Assembly: GCF_025965855.1 (NCBI RefSeq)
Contig: NZ_JAOPWB010000145.1
Location: 1 to 32,427 of the forward strand
Length of the DNA stretch: 32,427 nucleotides
Direction: 5' to 3'
Source: Mycobacterium sp.
GTDB lineage: Bacteria; Actinomycetota; Actinomycetes; Mycobacteriales; Mycobacteriaceae
In this document: piece after piece, positions 15,428 to 22,403 of the stretch
Layout: every line of letters begins with the position of its first letter
How positions within the stretch are numbered: position 1 is the stretch's first letter
Notes under the pieces: model-generated
The model's database searches: none
Told to the model about the DNA's origin: nothing
Seen by the model: the letters and a program-made list of their open reading frames with translations, nothing else
Translations under genes and position numbers: made by a program

Positions 15428-15973
15428 ATGGCCGAGGAGGACGAGCGCCGCTGGAATGAGCGCTACGCCACCCAGGGACCGCCGCCGGTGAGCGCCGTGG
15501 AGCCTCCCGGCTTCGTGGCGCGCCATGTCGACCTGTTTCCGACGGCGGGAAAGGCTCTCGACCTGGCCTGCGGGCAGGGACTCTGCGCGGTGTGGCTGGC
15601 CCGCCGAGGACTGGAGGTGTTGGGCCTGGACATCTCTCCGGTTGCCATCAGCCAGGCGCGGGACCTGGCCCAGCGCAGCGGGGTTGGCGATTGCTGCCGC
15701 TTTGACGTCGCCGATCTCGACGACGGACTGCCGGCCGGGCCACCAGTCGGCGTCATCCTCTGCCACAAGTTCCGGGACCGCCGCCTCGATCGGGCGATCG
15801 TCGAGCGCCTGGCCCCGGCCGGGCTCCTGGCTATCGCCGCGCTGAGCGAAGTCGGGGCCGCGCCGGGACCGTTTCGCGCGGCGCCGGGCGAGCTGCCCGC
15901 CGCGTTCGCCGAACTGGACATTGTCGACGCCGGCGAAGGCCAGGGCTACGCGTGGTTAGTTGCGCGGGCGTGA
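15428..15973 (+). CDS. class I SAM-dependent methyltransferase
   Basis: This 181-aa methyltransferase has motif I 'ALDLACGQGLCAVWLARRG' (about residues 43-61), the acidic end of strand 2 'VLGLDISPVAI', and motif II near 'CRFDVADLDDGLP'. It is similar in size and pattern to TehB-like or thiopurine-like detoxifying enzymes (start 'ERRWNERYA'). The substrate is unknown. Divergence from a TetR gene with a shared operator suggests an inducible role. Its last 28 bp overlap, tail to tail, the end of the DEAD-box helicase gene. Confidence 0.85.
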   Translation: MAEEDERRWNERYATQGPPPVSAVEPPGFVARHVDLFPTAGKALDLACGQGLCAVWLARRGLEVLGLDISPVAISQARDLAQRSGVGDCCRFDVADLDDGLPAGPPVGVILCHKFRDRRLDRAIVERLAPAGLLAIAALSEVGAAPGPFRAAPGELPAAFAELDIVDAGEGQGYAWLVARA

Positions 15974-17325
15974 TCACCCGGCGCCGCCCTACCGGTAGTT
16001 CCTTGTGCGCGGCTCGAGCGGCGGCGATGCTCGACCCGCCGGGTTTGTGTAGTGCTCGCTGAGCGGGTCTCACCGCGACGACGCGGCCGACCGCCGGCGT
16101 TGGGTCGATGCTGTTGACGGGGATGTGACTGGTCGTCGACCGGAGCCGGAGCCCGGTAGGGGGCGACTTCACCCACCAGCGCTTGCACCGCGTGCGACGC
16201 GGCGGTCACCTGCTGGGGAGTGACTTTGATGCCGGCCTTGCGCATCAAGACCTGGGTGTCTTGGCGCTGCTCGGGCAGCACCACGGTGACGACGTCACCG
16301 GCGCTTCCCGCCCGCGCCGTGCGCCCGGAGCGGTGCAGATAGGACTTGTGCTCGGCGGGCGGGTCGATGTGCACGACGAGTTCGACCTCGTCGACGTGCA
16401 CGCCCCGCGCGGCGATGTCGGTTGCCACCAGCACCCGGGCACCGCCCGAGGCAAACATCGCCAGGTTGCGCTCGCGGGCAGGCTGAGACAGGTTGCCGTG
16501 CAAGTCGACTGACGGAACTCCCGATTCGGTGAGCTGTTTGGCGAGTTTGCGGGCTTGGTGCTTCGTGCGCATGAATAGAATCCGGCGCCCGGTGCCGGAA
16601 GCGAGTCGGTGCACAAGTTCCTTCTTCGCGTCGGCATTGGCGACATGGAATATGTGATGGGTCATTTCGGGCACCGGCGAGTCGACCCCATCGACGGAGT
16701 GCAGCACCTCGTTCTGGAGGAACCGCTTGACGAGCTTGTCGACGCCGTTGTCCAGGGTCGCCGAAAACATCAGCCGCTGGCCGCCATTCGGCGTAGCGGC
16801 CAGGATCCGGGTGACGCCGGGCAGAAAGCCGAGATCGGCCATGTGATCCGCTTCGTCGATCACGGTGATCTCGACCGCCTCGAGGCTGATCAGCCGCTGC
16901 TTCATCAGATCCTCGAGCCGGCCCGGGCAGGCCACCACGATATCGACGCCGGATTTGAGTGCCACCACCTGGCGGTGTTGTGAAACGCCGCCGAAGATCG
17001 TGGTGACGCGCAGACCGCAGGCTGCTGCCAGCGGCTCAAGCGTCGCAGTGATCTGACTCGCCAGCTCACGGGTGGGCGCGAGCACCAGACCCGACGGTCG
17101 CGACGGACGCCGGTTGCTGTCGGAGAGCCGGGTGACCAGCGGGATCGAGAAGGCAAGGGTCTTTCCGCTGCCCGTTTTCCCGCGGCCGAGGACGTCGCGA
17201 CCGGCCAGCGTATCGGGCAGGGTCGCAACCTGAATAGGAAATGGATCGGTAATGCCGCGAGCGGCGAGCGCACTGACGATTGGTCTGCGCACGCCGAGAT
17301 CGGCAAAAGATTGGTCGGTAGTCAC
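15946..17325 (-). CDS. DEAD-box ATP-dependent RNA helicase
   Basis: This 459-aa RNA helicase is RhlE-like and unwinds RNA duplexes, often in cold stress or ribosome assembly. It contains the Q motif (SFADLGV … DPFPIQ), Walker A 'GRGKTGSGKT', Ia 'PTRELA', Walker B 'VIDEADHMADLGF', III 'FSATLD', and in domain 2 'ATDIAARGVHVDEV' and VI 'HRSGRTARAG'. The C-terminal 80 residues are Arg/Pro/Gln-rich, a basic RNA-binding tail. The GTG at 17325 (VTTDQSFADLG) is preferred because GAAAGG lies 9 nt upstream; an in-frame ATG at 17346 is the alternative. A leader of about 230 nt precedes it if transcription begins at the TATGCT near 17566. The 3' end overlaps the convergent methyltransferase. Confidence 0.93.
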   Translation of the reverse strand: MTTDQSFADLGVRRPIVSALAARGITDPFPIQVATLPDTLAGRDVLGRGKTGSGKTLAFSIPLVTRLSDSNRRPSRPSGLVLAPTRELASQITATLEPLAAACGLRVTTIFGGVSQHRQVVALKSGVDIVVACPGRLEDLMKQRLISLEAVEITVIDEADHMADLGFLPGVTRILAATPNGGQRLMFSATLDNGVDKLVKRFLQNEVLHSVDGVDSPVPEMTHHIFHVANADAKKELVHRLASGTGRRILFMRTKHQARKLAKQLTESGVPSVDLHGNLSQPARERNLAMFASGGARVLVATDIAARGVHVDEVELVVHIDPPAEHKSYLHRSGRTARAGSAGDVVTVVLPEQRQDTQVLMRKAGIKVTPQQVTAASHAVQALVGEVAPYRAPAPVDDQSHPRQQHRPNAGGRPRRRGETRSASTTQTRRVEHRRRSSRAQGTTGRAAPGDHARATNHA

Positions 17326-17477
17326 TTTTCGGTGCCTTTCAGGCATCGGTCATGCCGGACCGGCAACGTGGTTGTCGCGCGCGGTTCTCAGCACAAGTTG
17401 GCGAGATTGCCGGAGGGCAAAATCGATCGCCGCGAGACAAGCTAGTGCGGATGCACGGATCATCTGAACGTGGTGGG

Positions 17478-17558
17478 TTAGCCCGAATTTCGGGGCGGCA
17501 CCAGTGGGATGAAGAAGCGTTCCACGACGTAGTTGACATCGAGCTGTGAGGCCAACAT
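17478..17558 (-). CDS. possible leaderless 26-aa leader ORF upstream of the helicase
   Basis: TATGCT (17566-17571, minus strand) is followed 7 nt later by an ATG opening a 26-codon frame (MLASQLDVNYVVERFFIPLV…). The frame ends in a small inverted repeat (CCCGA-AAT-TCGGG) directly before its stop. It lies in the roughly 300-bp stretch upstream of the helicase. It could be a translated leader that tunes helicase expression, or chance; no homologue is known to me. The rest of the stretch shows nothing else apart from the terminator at 17594-17615. Confidence 0.25.
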   Translation of the reverse strand: MLASQLDVNYVVERFFIPLVPPRNSG

Positions 17559-17593
17559 TGCTGCCAGCATAGCGCACCCGGTGGACAGCGACG

Positions 17594-17615
17594 AAAAAGC
17601 GGACTGTGATGTCCG
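17594..17615 (-). terminator. rho-independent-type terminator of the thiocyanate-hydrolase-like operon
   Basis: On the minus strand, 13 nt after the stop of the activator-like gene, CGGAC-ATCACA-GTCCG forms a 5-bp stem with a 6-nt loop followed by CTTTTT. The stem is short but the U-run is clear and well placed. Confidence 0.55.
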
Positions 17616-17628
17616 TCGCTGAGTTTGA

Positions 17629-18015
17629 TCAGGATTCGAGCCTGGCCCGCACGGCTGCCATGCGCTCTTCGAGTTCGGCCTCGTCGATCACACCACGCGC
17701 TAAGAGCGAATGCGCCAGTGCCACCAACCGGTTTTCCGGGTAAGGCAGGTCGGCATAGAGCGTCGCCGACAGGGTGTCCTCTTCGTTGCGCCGGTCGGCA
17801 AAACTGAGTACCTCTGGTCCGCAACCGCTTTGATCAAGGGCGTCACAAATGCCGTCGAGGCTCGTTTTCCACGGCGGCACTGGATTGTCGACGCCGTGTT
17901 TTGCCGCCATGCGGCTCCAGGTCTGGTTGTGTTCAACAACTTTCGCCAACGGCGTAATCGCGGAGCCCTCGGTCGATCGCAAACTTTCGGAAGTGCGCAC
18001 CTGTTCGCCTCCCAT
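17629..18015 (-). CDS. nitrile hydratase / thiocyanate hydrolase activator-like protein
   Basis: This 128-aa protein is the last gene of the operon. Its C-terminal part 'LPYPENRLVALAHSLLARGVIDEAELEERMAAVRARL' resembles the helical N-terminal part of the beta-type subunit encoded upstream ('LPYYGRWLLAVARVL… LSELAERTAEVRARY'). This is the known relation of NHase activators (P15K, NhlE type) to the beta subunit. Such proteins bind the catalytic subunit and help insert the metal and form the oxidised cysteines. The middle 'VPPWKTSLDGICDAL' fits the same family. The ATG at 18015 lies 2 nt after the stop of the gamma gene, so the two are co-translated. A chaperone role is inferred from family and context. 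Confidence 0.72.
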   Translation of the reverse strand: MGGEQVRTSESLRSTEGSAITPLAKVVEHNQTWSRMAAKHGVDNPVPPWKTSLDGICDALDQSGCGPEVLSFADRRNEEDTLSATLYADLPYPENRLVALAHSLLARGVIDEAELEERMAAVRARLES

Positions 18016-18017
18016 AA

Positions 18018-18728
18018 TCAGCTGCTGACCGGGTGGATGGCCGGCCGGGTTTCGGTGATCACGTTCGTGGTCACGCCGACCTTGGGCAGCGCGACACCGA
18101 TCAGGCAATCGCGGGTAATGATTTCGGCCAGCTGGTCTTCGCTCCAGCCGTCGGTTCCTTCGGGGCGCACAGGCATCACCATGAACCGGTGCTTCTGGTT
18201 CGAGTCCTCGACCCGAATCTCGACCTCTTCCGGTAGGTACAGCCCGAATTCCGCGAGCACCTGGCGCGGCCAGCGCACGATGCGCCGGCGATAGTTGGGC
18301 GTCCGGTACCACTCCGGGGAATTGCCCAGGATCGGACGCGGGTAGCAGGAGCACAGCGTGCACACGATGACGTGGTGCAGGGTGGGCGTGTCCGCGAGCA
18401 CGTGAAAAGCGGTGAAGTCGCTCGGGGTCCCGAATCCGGTGGGATGCAGCCAGTCGACCCCGACCTCCTTACTGGCGGCGAGCGGATCGGAGAGGGCCAA
18501 CTGCTTGTAGCCGGGATCGAGCCACGCCCGGGCCACCAGCCGCGCGCCGGGGGTGGGGCCGATCTGTTCGGCGAATTCGGTGAAGCGCCGATGATCCTCG
18601 GCGGTGAAAATCCCCTTTTCGATGCACAATTCGCGCAATGCGATCTCGAGGACTTCGAAGTCGGTGACCTCGTCCACCATGGGCGCGGCGGTGCGATCGT
18701 GGTCGTGATCGGTGGGTTGGCCGGGCAT
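18018..18728 (-). CDS. thiocyanate hydrolase gamma-type (nitrile hydratase alpha-like) catalytic subunit
   Basis: This 236-aa metal-binding catalytic subunit hydrolyses thiocyanate (to carbonyl sulfide and ammonia) or a nitrile. The metal claw Cys-Thr-Leu-Cys-Ser-Cys is at residues 123-128 (VIVCTLCSCYPRPIL). The Thr form is the cobalt type, in which the second and third Cys become sulfinic and sulfenic acids. Long stretches match thiocyanate hydrolase ScnC of Thiobacillus as I remember it: 'FGTPSDF', 'PRPILGNSPEWYR', 'NYRRRIVRWPRQVLAEFGL', 'MPVRPEGTDGWSEDQLAEI', 'RDCLIGVALPK'. Classical NHase alpha has 'YPWPVLGLPPAWYK' instead. The N-terminus is His/Asp-rich (TDHDHD), also an ScnC trait. The ATG at 18728 has AAAGGA upstream; the open frame beyond it is not homologous. 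It starts 41 bp after the beta-type gene. Confidence 0.85.
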   Translation of the reverse strand: MPGQPTDHDHDRTAAPMVDEVTDFEVLEIALRELCIEKGIFTAEDHRRFTEFAEQIGPTPGARLVARAWLDPGYKQLALSDPLAASKEVGVDWLHPTGFGTPSDFTAFHVLADTPTLHHVIVCTLCSCYPRPILGNSPEWYRTPNYRRRIVRWPRQVLAEFGLYLPEEVEIRVEDSNQKHRFMVMPVRPEGTDGWSEDQLAEIITRDCLIGVALPKVGVTTNVITETRPAIHPVSS

Positions 18729-18769
18729 GCGGAGGTCCTTTCGGCAAGTCGGTGAACGAATGCTCGTGG

Positions 18770-19609
18770 CTAGCCGGCGGCTTCGAGCCACCGCTCGGGG
18801 ATCTCGGTCTGCAGCGTGTCGTTGCCCGGCCCGGTGTACCCGTGCCATAGCTCGGAGAGGTTGAACCGAACGATGTAGAACCACTCGGGCTTCAGGTCAG
18901 GACCATCCCAGGTCTCGTCCTCGGCGGCGGGGCTTTCATACGACACTTTCGCGATCTCGCCCGTCGCGCCCCGCACGTATTCCTGGGTGCGGGTATAGAA
19001 CAGGACAGGCAACTCTCGCACCACGACCTTGTCGCCGACGTTGAATTTCGGGTCGCCGGCCTGTCCGGCGAACACTTGCGGGTCGCCTTTTCCGGCAGCA
19101 TGCCGGTGGTGGCGGTTGCGGTTCACCTTGGACGGGTCGCCCTCGAATTTTGGCTTGGCTTCCAACGGTTTACCTTGCAGGCCGCCGTCGTAGCGGGCCC
19201 GCACCTCGGCCGTGCGCTCCGCCAATTCGCTCAGCCCGATGTGGTGTTTCTCGACCAGGACGCGCGCGACCGCCAGCAGCCACCGCCCGTAGTACGGAAG
19301 CCCGAGATAGATCGTGCGGCCCAGGTCGACGTTGCCCATCCGGCGTCGCTCCTCCGACAACCAGATACCGCGCCAGCCGAGAACCTCGCACGTGACGTAG
19401 GTGTTCTCTTCCCATATCTCGTACTGCTTGTTTTCGAATTCGAGCGGGGCATCCGGCTCGCCGCCGACGTCATGCGGCGTTTTGACGTAGGCGCTGAATC
19501 GGTCGTGGTCAATGAGATCGGGTGTGGGCGCGTCCGGGAGCTCAGGGTAGGAAGACTTAAGGCGGGCGAGCAGGTCCAGACGTGCGACACGCTCCACCGG
19601 AGTCGTCAT
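18770..19609 (-). CDS. fused ScnB-ScnA-type subunit of thiocyanate hydrolase / nitrile hydratase beta-like
   Basis: This 279-aa structural subunit pairs with the catalytic subunit and shapes the active site. Residues 1-140 resemble ScnB (YVKTPHDVGGEPDAPLEF, EIWEENTYVTCEVLGWRG, SEERRRMGN, YLGLPYYGRWLL). These include the Arg-rich and YYGRW segments that supply arginines to the oxidised cysteines in this family. Residues 140-175 are a basic, His-containing linker (NRNRHHRHAAGKG). Residues 176-279 resemble ScnA (KFNVGDKVVVREL, LFYTRTQEYVRGATGEI, SYESPAAEDE, EWFYIVRF, NDTLQTEIPERWLEAAG), an SH3-like barrel. In Thiobacillus these are two separate proteins (157 and 126 aa); here they are one, the arrangement of NHase beta. 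It is the first gene of a three-gene operon and divergent from a crotonase gene. The ATG has GGAGC upstream. Confidence 0.83.
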   Translation of the reverse strand: MTTPVERVARLDLLARLKSSYPELPDAPTPDLIDHDRFSAYVKTPHDVGGEPDAPLEFENKQYEIWEENTYVTCEVLGWRGIWLSEERRRMGNVDLGRTIYLGLPYYGRWLLAVARVLVEKHHIGLSELAERTAEVRARYDGGLQGKPLEAKPKFEGDPSKVNRNRHHRHAAGKGDPQVFAGQAGDPKFNVGDKVVVRELPVLFYTRTQEYVRGATGEIAKVSYESPAAEDETWDGPDLKPEWFYIVRFNLSELWHGYTGPGNDTLQTEIPERWLEAAG

Positions 19610-19778
19610 CGGTGCTCCATTCGTTGGGGCGGTGGCCGCCGCCGCAAATTGCCTTTGGTGGCGGAATCAAGGGCTCCGAATACACTCCACTCCTGCCGTT
19701 AACTTCGCGCAACCGCCAACCGAATTCCGGGACGCAAAGTGCGCGCGCCTTCGGGGTTTCGGGCATGCCGCCGTCCGG

Positions 19779-19784
19779 TACTGT
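19779..19784 (+). promoter_or_regulatory. -10 element of a leaderless crotonase transcript
   Basis: TACTGT fits TANNNT and is followed by 7 nt and the ATG at 19792. It supports that ATG over an in-frame ATG at 19765, which would lie upstream of the transcript start. Confidence 0.45.
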
Positions 19785-19791
19785 CACCAAG

Positions 19792-20628
19792 ATGGAGCGG
19801 CGCGTGCTCGAAGCGATCATCTATGAACGCGAACCGCCGATTGCGCGGATCATCTTGAATCGGGTCGACAAGGCCAATACCAAGGACGCGGTATTGGTCA
19901 CCGAAGTCGACAACTGCCTGCACGAGGCCGACCGCGACAACGAGATCAAGGTCGTCATCCTCAAGGCCAACGGCAAAGGCTTCTGCGGCGGGCACGTGGC
20001 CCGCTGGGGCCCGGACGAGAACCCCTACCCGGACTTCGGAAACACCTTCGAGGACCTGTACAAGGGGACGGCCGACCTGTTTCTGTGGCCCACCCTGTAT
20101 CTGTGGGAGTTTCCCAAGCCGACGATCTCTCAGATCCACGGCTACTGCATGGGCGGCGGGATCTATCTCGGCCTGCTGACCGATTTTTGTGTGGCATCCG
20201 AGGATGCGTATTTCCAGATGCCGCTTGCCCAGAGCCTCGGCGAACCCGGCGGGCACACCATGATCGAGCCGTGGTTGCTGATGAACTGGCACCGCACGAT
20301 GGACTGGCTGCTGCTGGCGCCCACCCTGTCCGCGCGGGAGGCGCTCGACTGGGGTCTGCTCAATAGGGTTGTGCCGCGCGAAGACCTGGAAGACACCGTC
20401 GAAGAGATGGCCCGCAAGATCTCCCAGATCCCATTGACCACGCTGATGGCGGTGAAGAACAACGTGAAGCGGGCCTGGGAACTGATGGGAATGCGGGTCC
20501 ACCTCCAGGTCAGCCACATCTTGACCAACATGGTGGGCGCCGCCTCCGATGTGCAGGCGCGACGGGCCGAACTCATGCAATCCGGCATGAAGCCACGCGA
20601 TTTCGTGGGCCGCGACGAGAGTTCTTAG
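19792..20628 (+). CDS. enoyl-CoA hydratase/isomerase (crotonase) family protein
   Basis: This 278-aa CoA-ester enzyme is divergent from the thiocyanate-hydrolase-like operon. Oxyanion-hole segments are 'KANGKGFCGGH' (about residues 58-68) and 'GYCMGGGIYLGLLTD' (about 113-127). The place of the classical first catalytic Glu (PE in FGQPEI of hydratases) reads 'FQMPLAQSLGEPGG', so Leu replaces Glu and simple hydratase activity is doubtful. The segment 'IEPWLLMNWHR' is unusual and is shared with the paralogue at 25377-26252. The C-terminal helices contain 'KNNVKRAWELMGMRVH'. The start is supported by a leaderless-type -10. The gene ends just before a long bidirectional terminator. The substrate is unknown. 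Confidence 0.85.
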   Translation: MERRVLEAIIYEREPPIARIILNRVDKANTKDAVLVTEVDNCLHEADRDNEIKVVILKANGKGFCGGHVARWGPDENPYPDFGNTFEDLYKGTADLFLWPTLYLWEFPKPTISQIHGYCMGGGIYLGLLTDFCVASEDAYFQMPLAQSLGEPGGHTMIEPWLLMNWHRTMDWLLLAPTLSAREALDWGLLNRVVPREDLEDTVEEMARKISQIPLTTLMAVKNNVKRAWELMGMRVHLQVSHILTNMVGAASDVQARRAELMQSGMKPRDFVGRDESS

Positions 20629-20629
20629 C

Positions 20630-20688
20630 GCGAGCAGACGCAAAAGCCCCCAAAACCCGGCGGTTTTGGGGCTTTTGCGTCTGCTCGC
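20630..20688. terminator. long bidirectional hairpin terminator
   Basis: A 27-28-bp inverted repeat with a 4-nt loop lies between the convergent crotonase and flavoprotein genes. The left arm (20630-20657) and right arm (20662-20688) pair completely except for one bulged C. Each arm carries GCAAAAGCCCC, so either strand gives a strong stem with T-rich segments. The outer part GCGAGCAGACGC looks like a motif found repeatedly between convergent mycobacterial genes (from memory). Confidence 0.8.
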
Positions 20689-20702
20689 CCCTGTAGCGGG
20701 GA

Positions 20703-22403
20703 CTAGCGCCTCATCTCGCCGGCGATCCTGCGCCCGGCGGCGTGCCGCGCGGCGACGTAACCGAACACCATCGAGCTGGCGATGCTCGCACCGGCGCCCG
20801 GATACGTGCGCCCCATCACCGTCGCGGTGGTGTTGCCGGTGGCGTAGAGGCCGTCGATCACCAGGTCCTGCTCGTCCAGGACCTGCGCGTGCTCGTTGGT
20901 GACCACACCCCCGCACGTCCCGACGTCGGCCGGTAAGACCCTGGTGGCGTAGTAGGGCGCGCGGTCGAGCGGGCCGACGGCGGCGTTTGGCCGATAGCCG
21001 GGATCGCCGAGACAGTCGTTGTAGGCCGACTGCCCGCGCCCGAAGTCGGGGTCCAGACCCTTGGCGGCGAACCGGTTGAATCGCTGGATCGTTTGTGCCA
21101 ACTCGTCGGCGGGAAGGTCGATCTGGCGGGCGAGCTCGGCGATGGTGTCGCCGCGTTTGACCGCGCCGCTCTCGATGAGTTCCGGCGGCAGGTTTTGTTT
21201 CCGCTTGAACGGGTTCGTGCTGGTGACATACCTGCCCACGTAGCCGTCGTCGAAAATCATCCAGCAGGGCACCGCCTTGTTGGCGTACATCGCCTTGCCG
21301 ACCTCGACGTAGGAGTTCGACTCGTTGCAGAATCGCCGGCCGGTCCCATCGACGTAGATGGCACCGGGACGCTGCCGGCCCGAGCCGAGCGAGGCGGCCG
21401 CGGCGCCGCCGTTGGCGATGAAAACGGAAGGCAGCCACCAGGCTTCGTCGAGCAGGTCGGTCTTGGCGCCCAGCCGCATGGCGGCCTGCAGCACCTCGCC
21501 GGTGTCCCCGGCGTTGGCGATCGACCACTGCGCCTCGTTGGGTTGGTCGCCGCTGTACTGGCGGCGCATCTCCTTGTTGTGGCCGAACCCGCCGGCGGCC
21601 AGCAGGACACCCTTCCGCGCCTCCACGGTCAGCGACACGCCGCCGTGAGAGACCCGCGCCCCAACGACCCGGCCGTCTTCGACTATGAGGTCTTCCACCG
21701 CGGCGTTGGTCCACACCGGGGGCTGCCCGTCACCCAATTCGATGAGCGCCTTGAGCATCTGGGCGATCAGCGAGGCGCCGTTGGTGAGGATGTGACGACG
21801 GCGGATCCGCGCGGCCGCGGTGCGCAGGAACACCCGGGTCGCCACGGCGAACGCCCGCGTCGACCGGTTGTAGTACTGAACCGAACGCAACTCGTTGGTC
21901 AGGACCACGAATCCGTAGTTCTTGGCCAGCGGCGGCTGCACCTTGTCGCTCCAGCCGCCCAGCTCCGCGGCATCGAAGGGGATGCCTTCGACGGCGCGGC
22001 CGGACTCGTTGCCGCCCTTGTGATTCGGGTAGTAGTCGCTCCATCCGGCACACCGGATCAGCCGGACGCCTTTGCGGATGAGGAAATTGATCATTTCGTA
22101 GCCCGCGGTGAGGAACATTTCGCGGCGCGCGGGTGAGGAAGGCGCGCCGATATCGCCGACCACGTCGGCCAGGTAGGCCAGGCCGTCTTCGTGCGAGTCC
22201 GCGATGCCCTCGGCCCGCATCAAGGGGTTGTTGGGCAGCCAGACGATGCCACCCGAGAGCCCCGTCGAGCCCCCGACCAGCGCCTGCTTCTCGATGATCA
22301 GCGGCTCGAGCCCGCAGTCGATTGCGGCCAGCCCGGCCACCATGCCGCCGCCGCCGCTGCCCGCGATGAGCAGGTCGACGGAGCGGTCCCACCGGGTGCT
22401 CAT
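20703..22403 (-). CDS. FAD-dependent dehydrogenase, 3-ketosteroid delta1-dehydrogenase-like
   Basis: This 566-aa flavoprotein belongs to the FAD_binding_2 group, which includes ketosteroid dehydrogenases and fumarate reductases. The dinucleotide motif 'IAGSGGGGMVAGL' is at about residues 13-25, followed by 'IIEKQALVGGSTGLSGG'. 'VLLAAGGFGHNKEMRR' is the second FAD contact. The C-terminal 'GLYATGNTTATVMGRTYPGAGASI' has the Tyr and Gly (YPGAG) corresponding to KstD active-site residues. Its length equals Rv0785 as I remember it; true KstD activity is not shown. It is the last gene of the eight-gene minus-strand operon; its ATG overlaps the stop of the Rieske gene by 4 bp (ATGA), so flavoprotein and oxygenase are co-made. 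A likely role is desaturation of a ring or acyl chain. Confidence 0.85.
   Translation of the reverse strand: MSTRWDRSVDLLIAGSGGGGMVAGLAAIDCGLEPLIIEKQALVGGSTGLSGGIVWLPNNPLMRAEGIADSHEDGLAYLADVVGDIGAPSSPARREMFLTAGYEMINFLIRKGVRLIRCAGWSDYYPNHKGGNESGRAVEGIPFDAAELGGWSDKVQPPLAKNYGFVVLTNELRSVQYYNRSTRAFAVATRVFLRTAAARIRRRHILTNGASLIAQMLKALIELGDGQPPVWTNAAVEDLIVEDGRVVGARVSHGGVSLTVEARKGVLLAAGGFGHNKEMRRQYSGDQPNEAQWSIANAGDTGEVLQAAMRLGAKTDLLDEAWWLPSVFIANGGAAAASLGSGRQRPGAIYVDGTGRRFCNESNSYVEVGKAMYANKAVPCWMIFDDGYVGRYVTSTNPFKRKQNLPPELIESGAVKRGDTIAELARQIDLPADELAQTIQRFNRFAAKGLDPDFGRGQSAYNDCLGDPGYRPNAAVGPLDRAPYYATRVLPADVGTCGGVVTNEHAQVLDEQDLVIDGLYATGNTTATVMGRTYPGAGASIASSMVFGYVAARHAAGRRIAGEMRR

Noticed and set aside
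17629..18015. Calling the operon a classical cobalt nitrile hydratase
   Set aside because: The post-claw sequence and His/Asp-rich N-terminus of the catalytic subunit match ScnC better; the nitrile option is kept as an alternative in the entries.
19699..21714. 671-codon minus-strand frame
   Set aside because: It spans two convergent genes and the hairpin terminator, is very Arg-rich, and is a shadow of the flavoprotein and crotonase genes.
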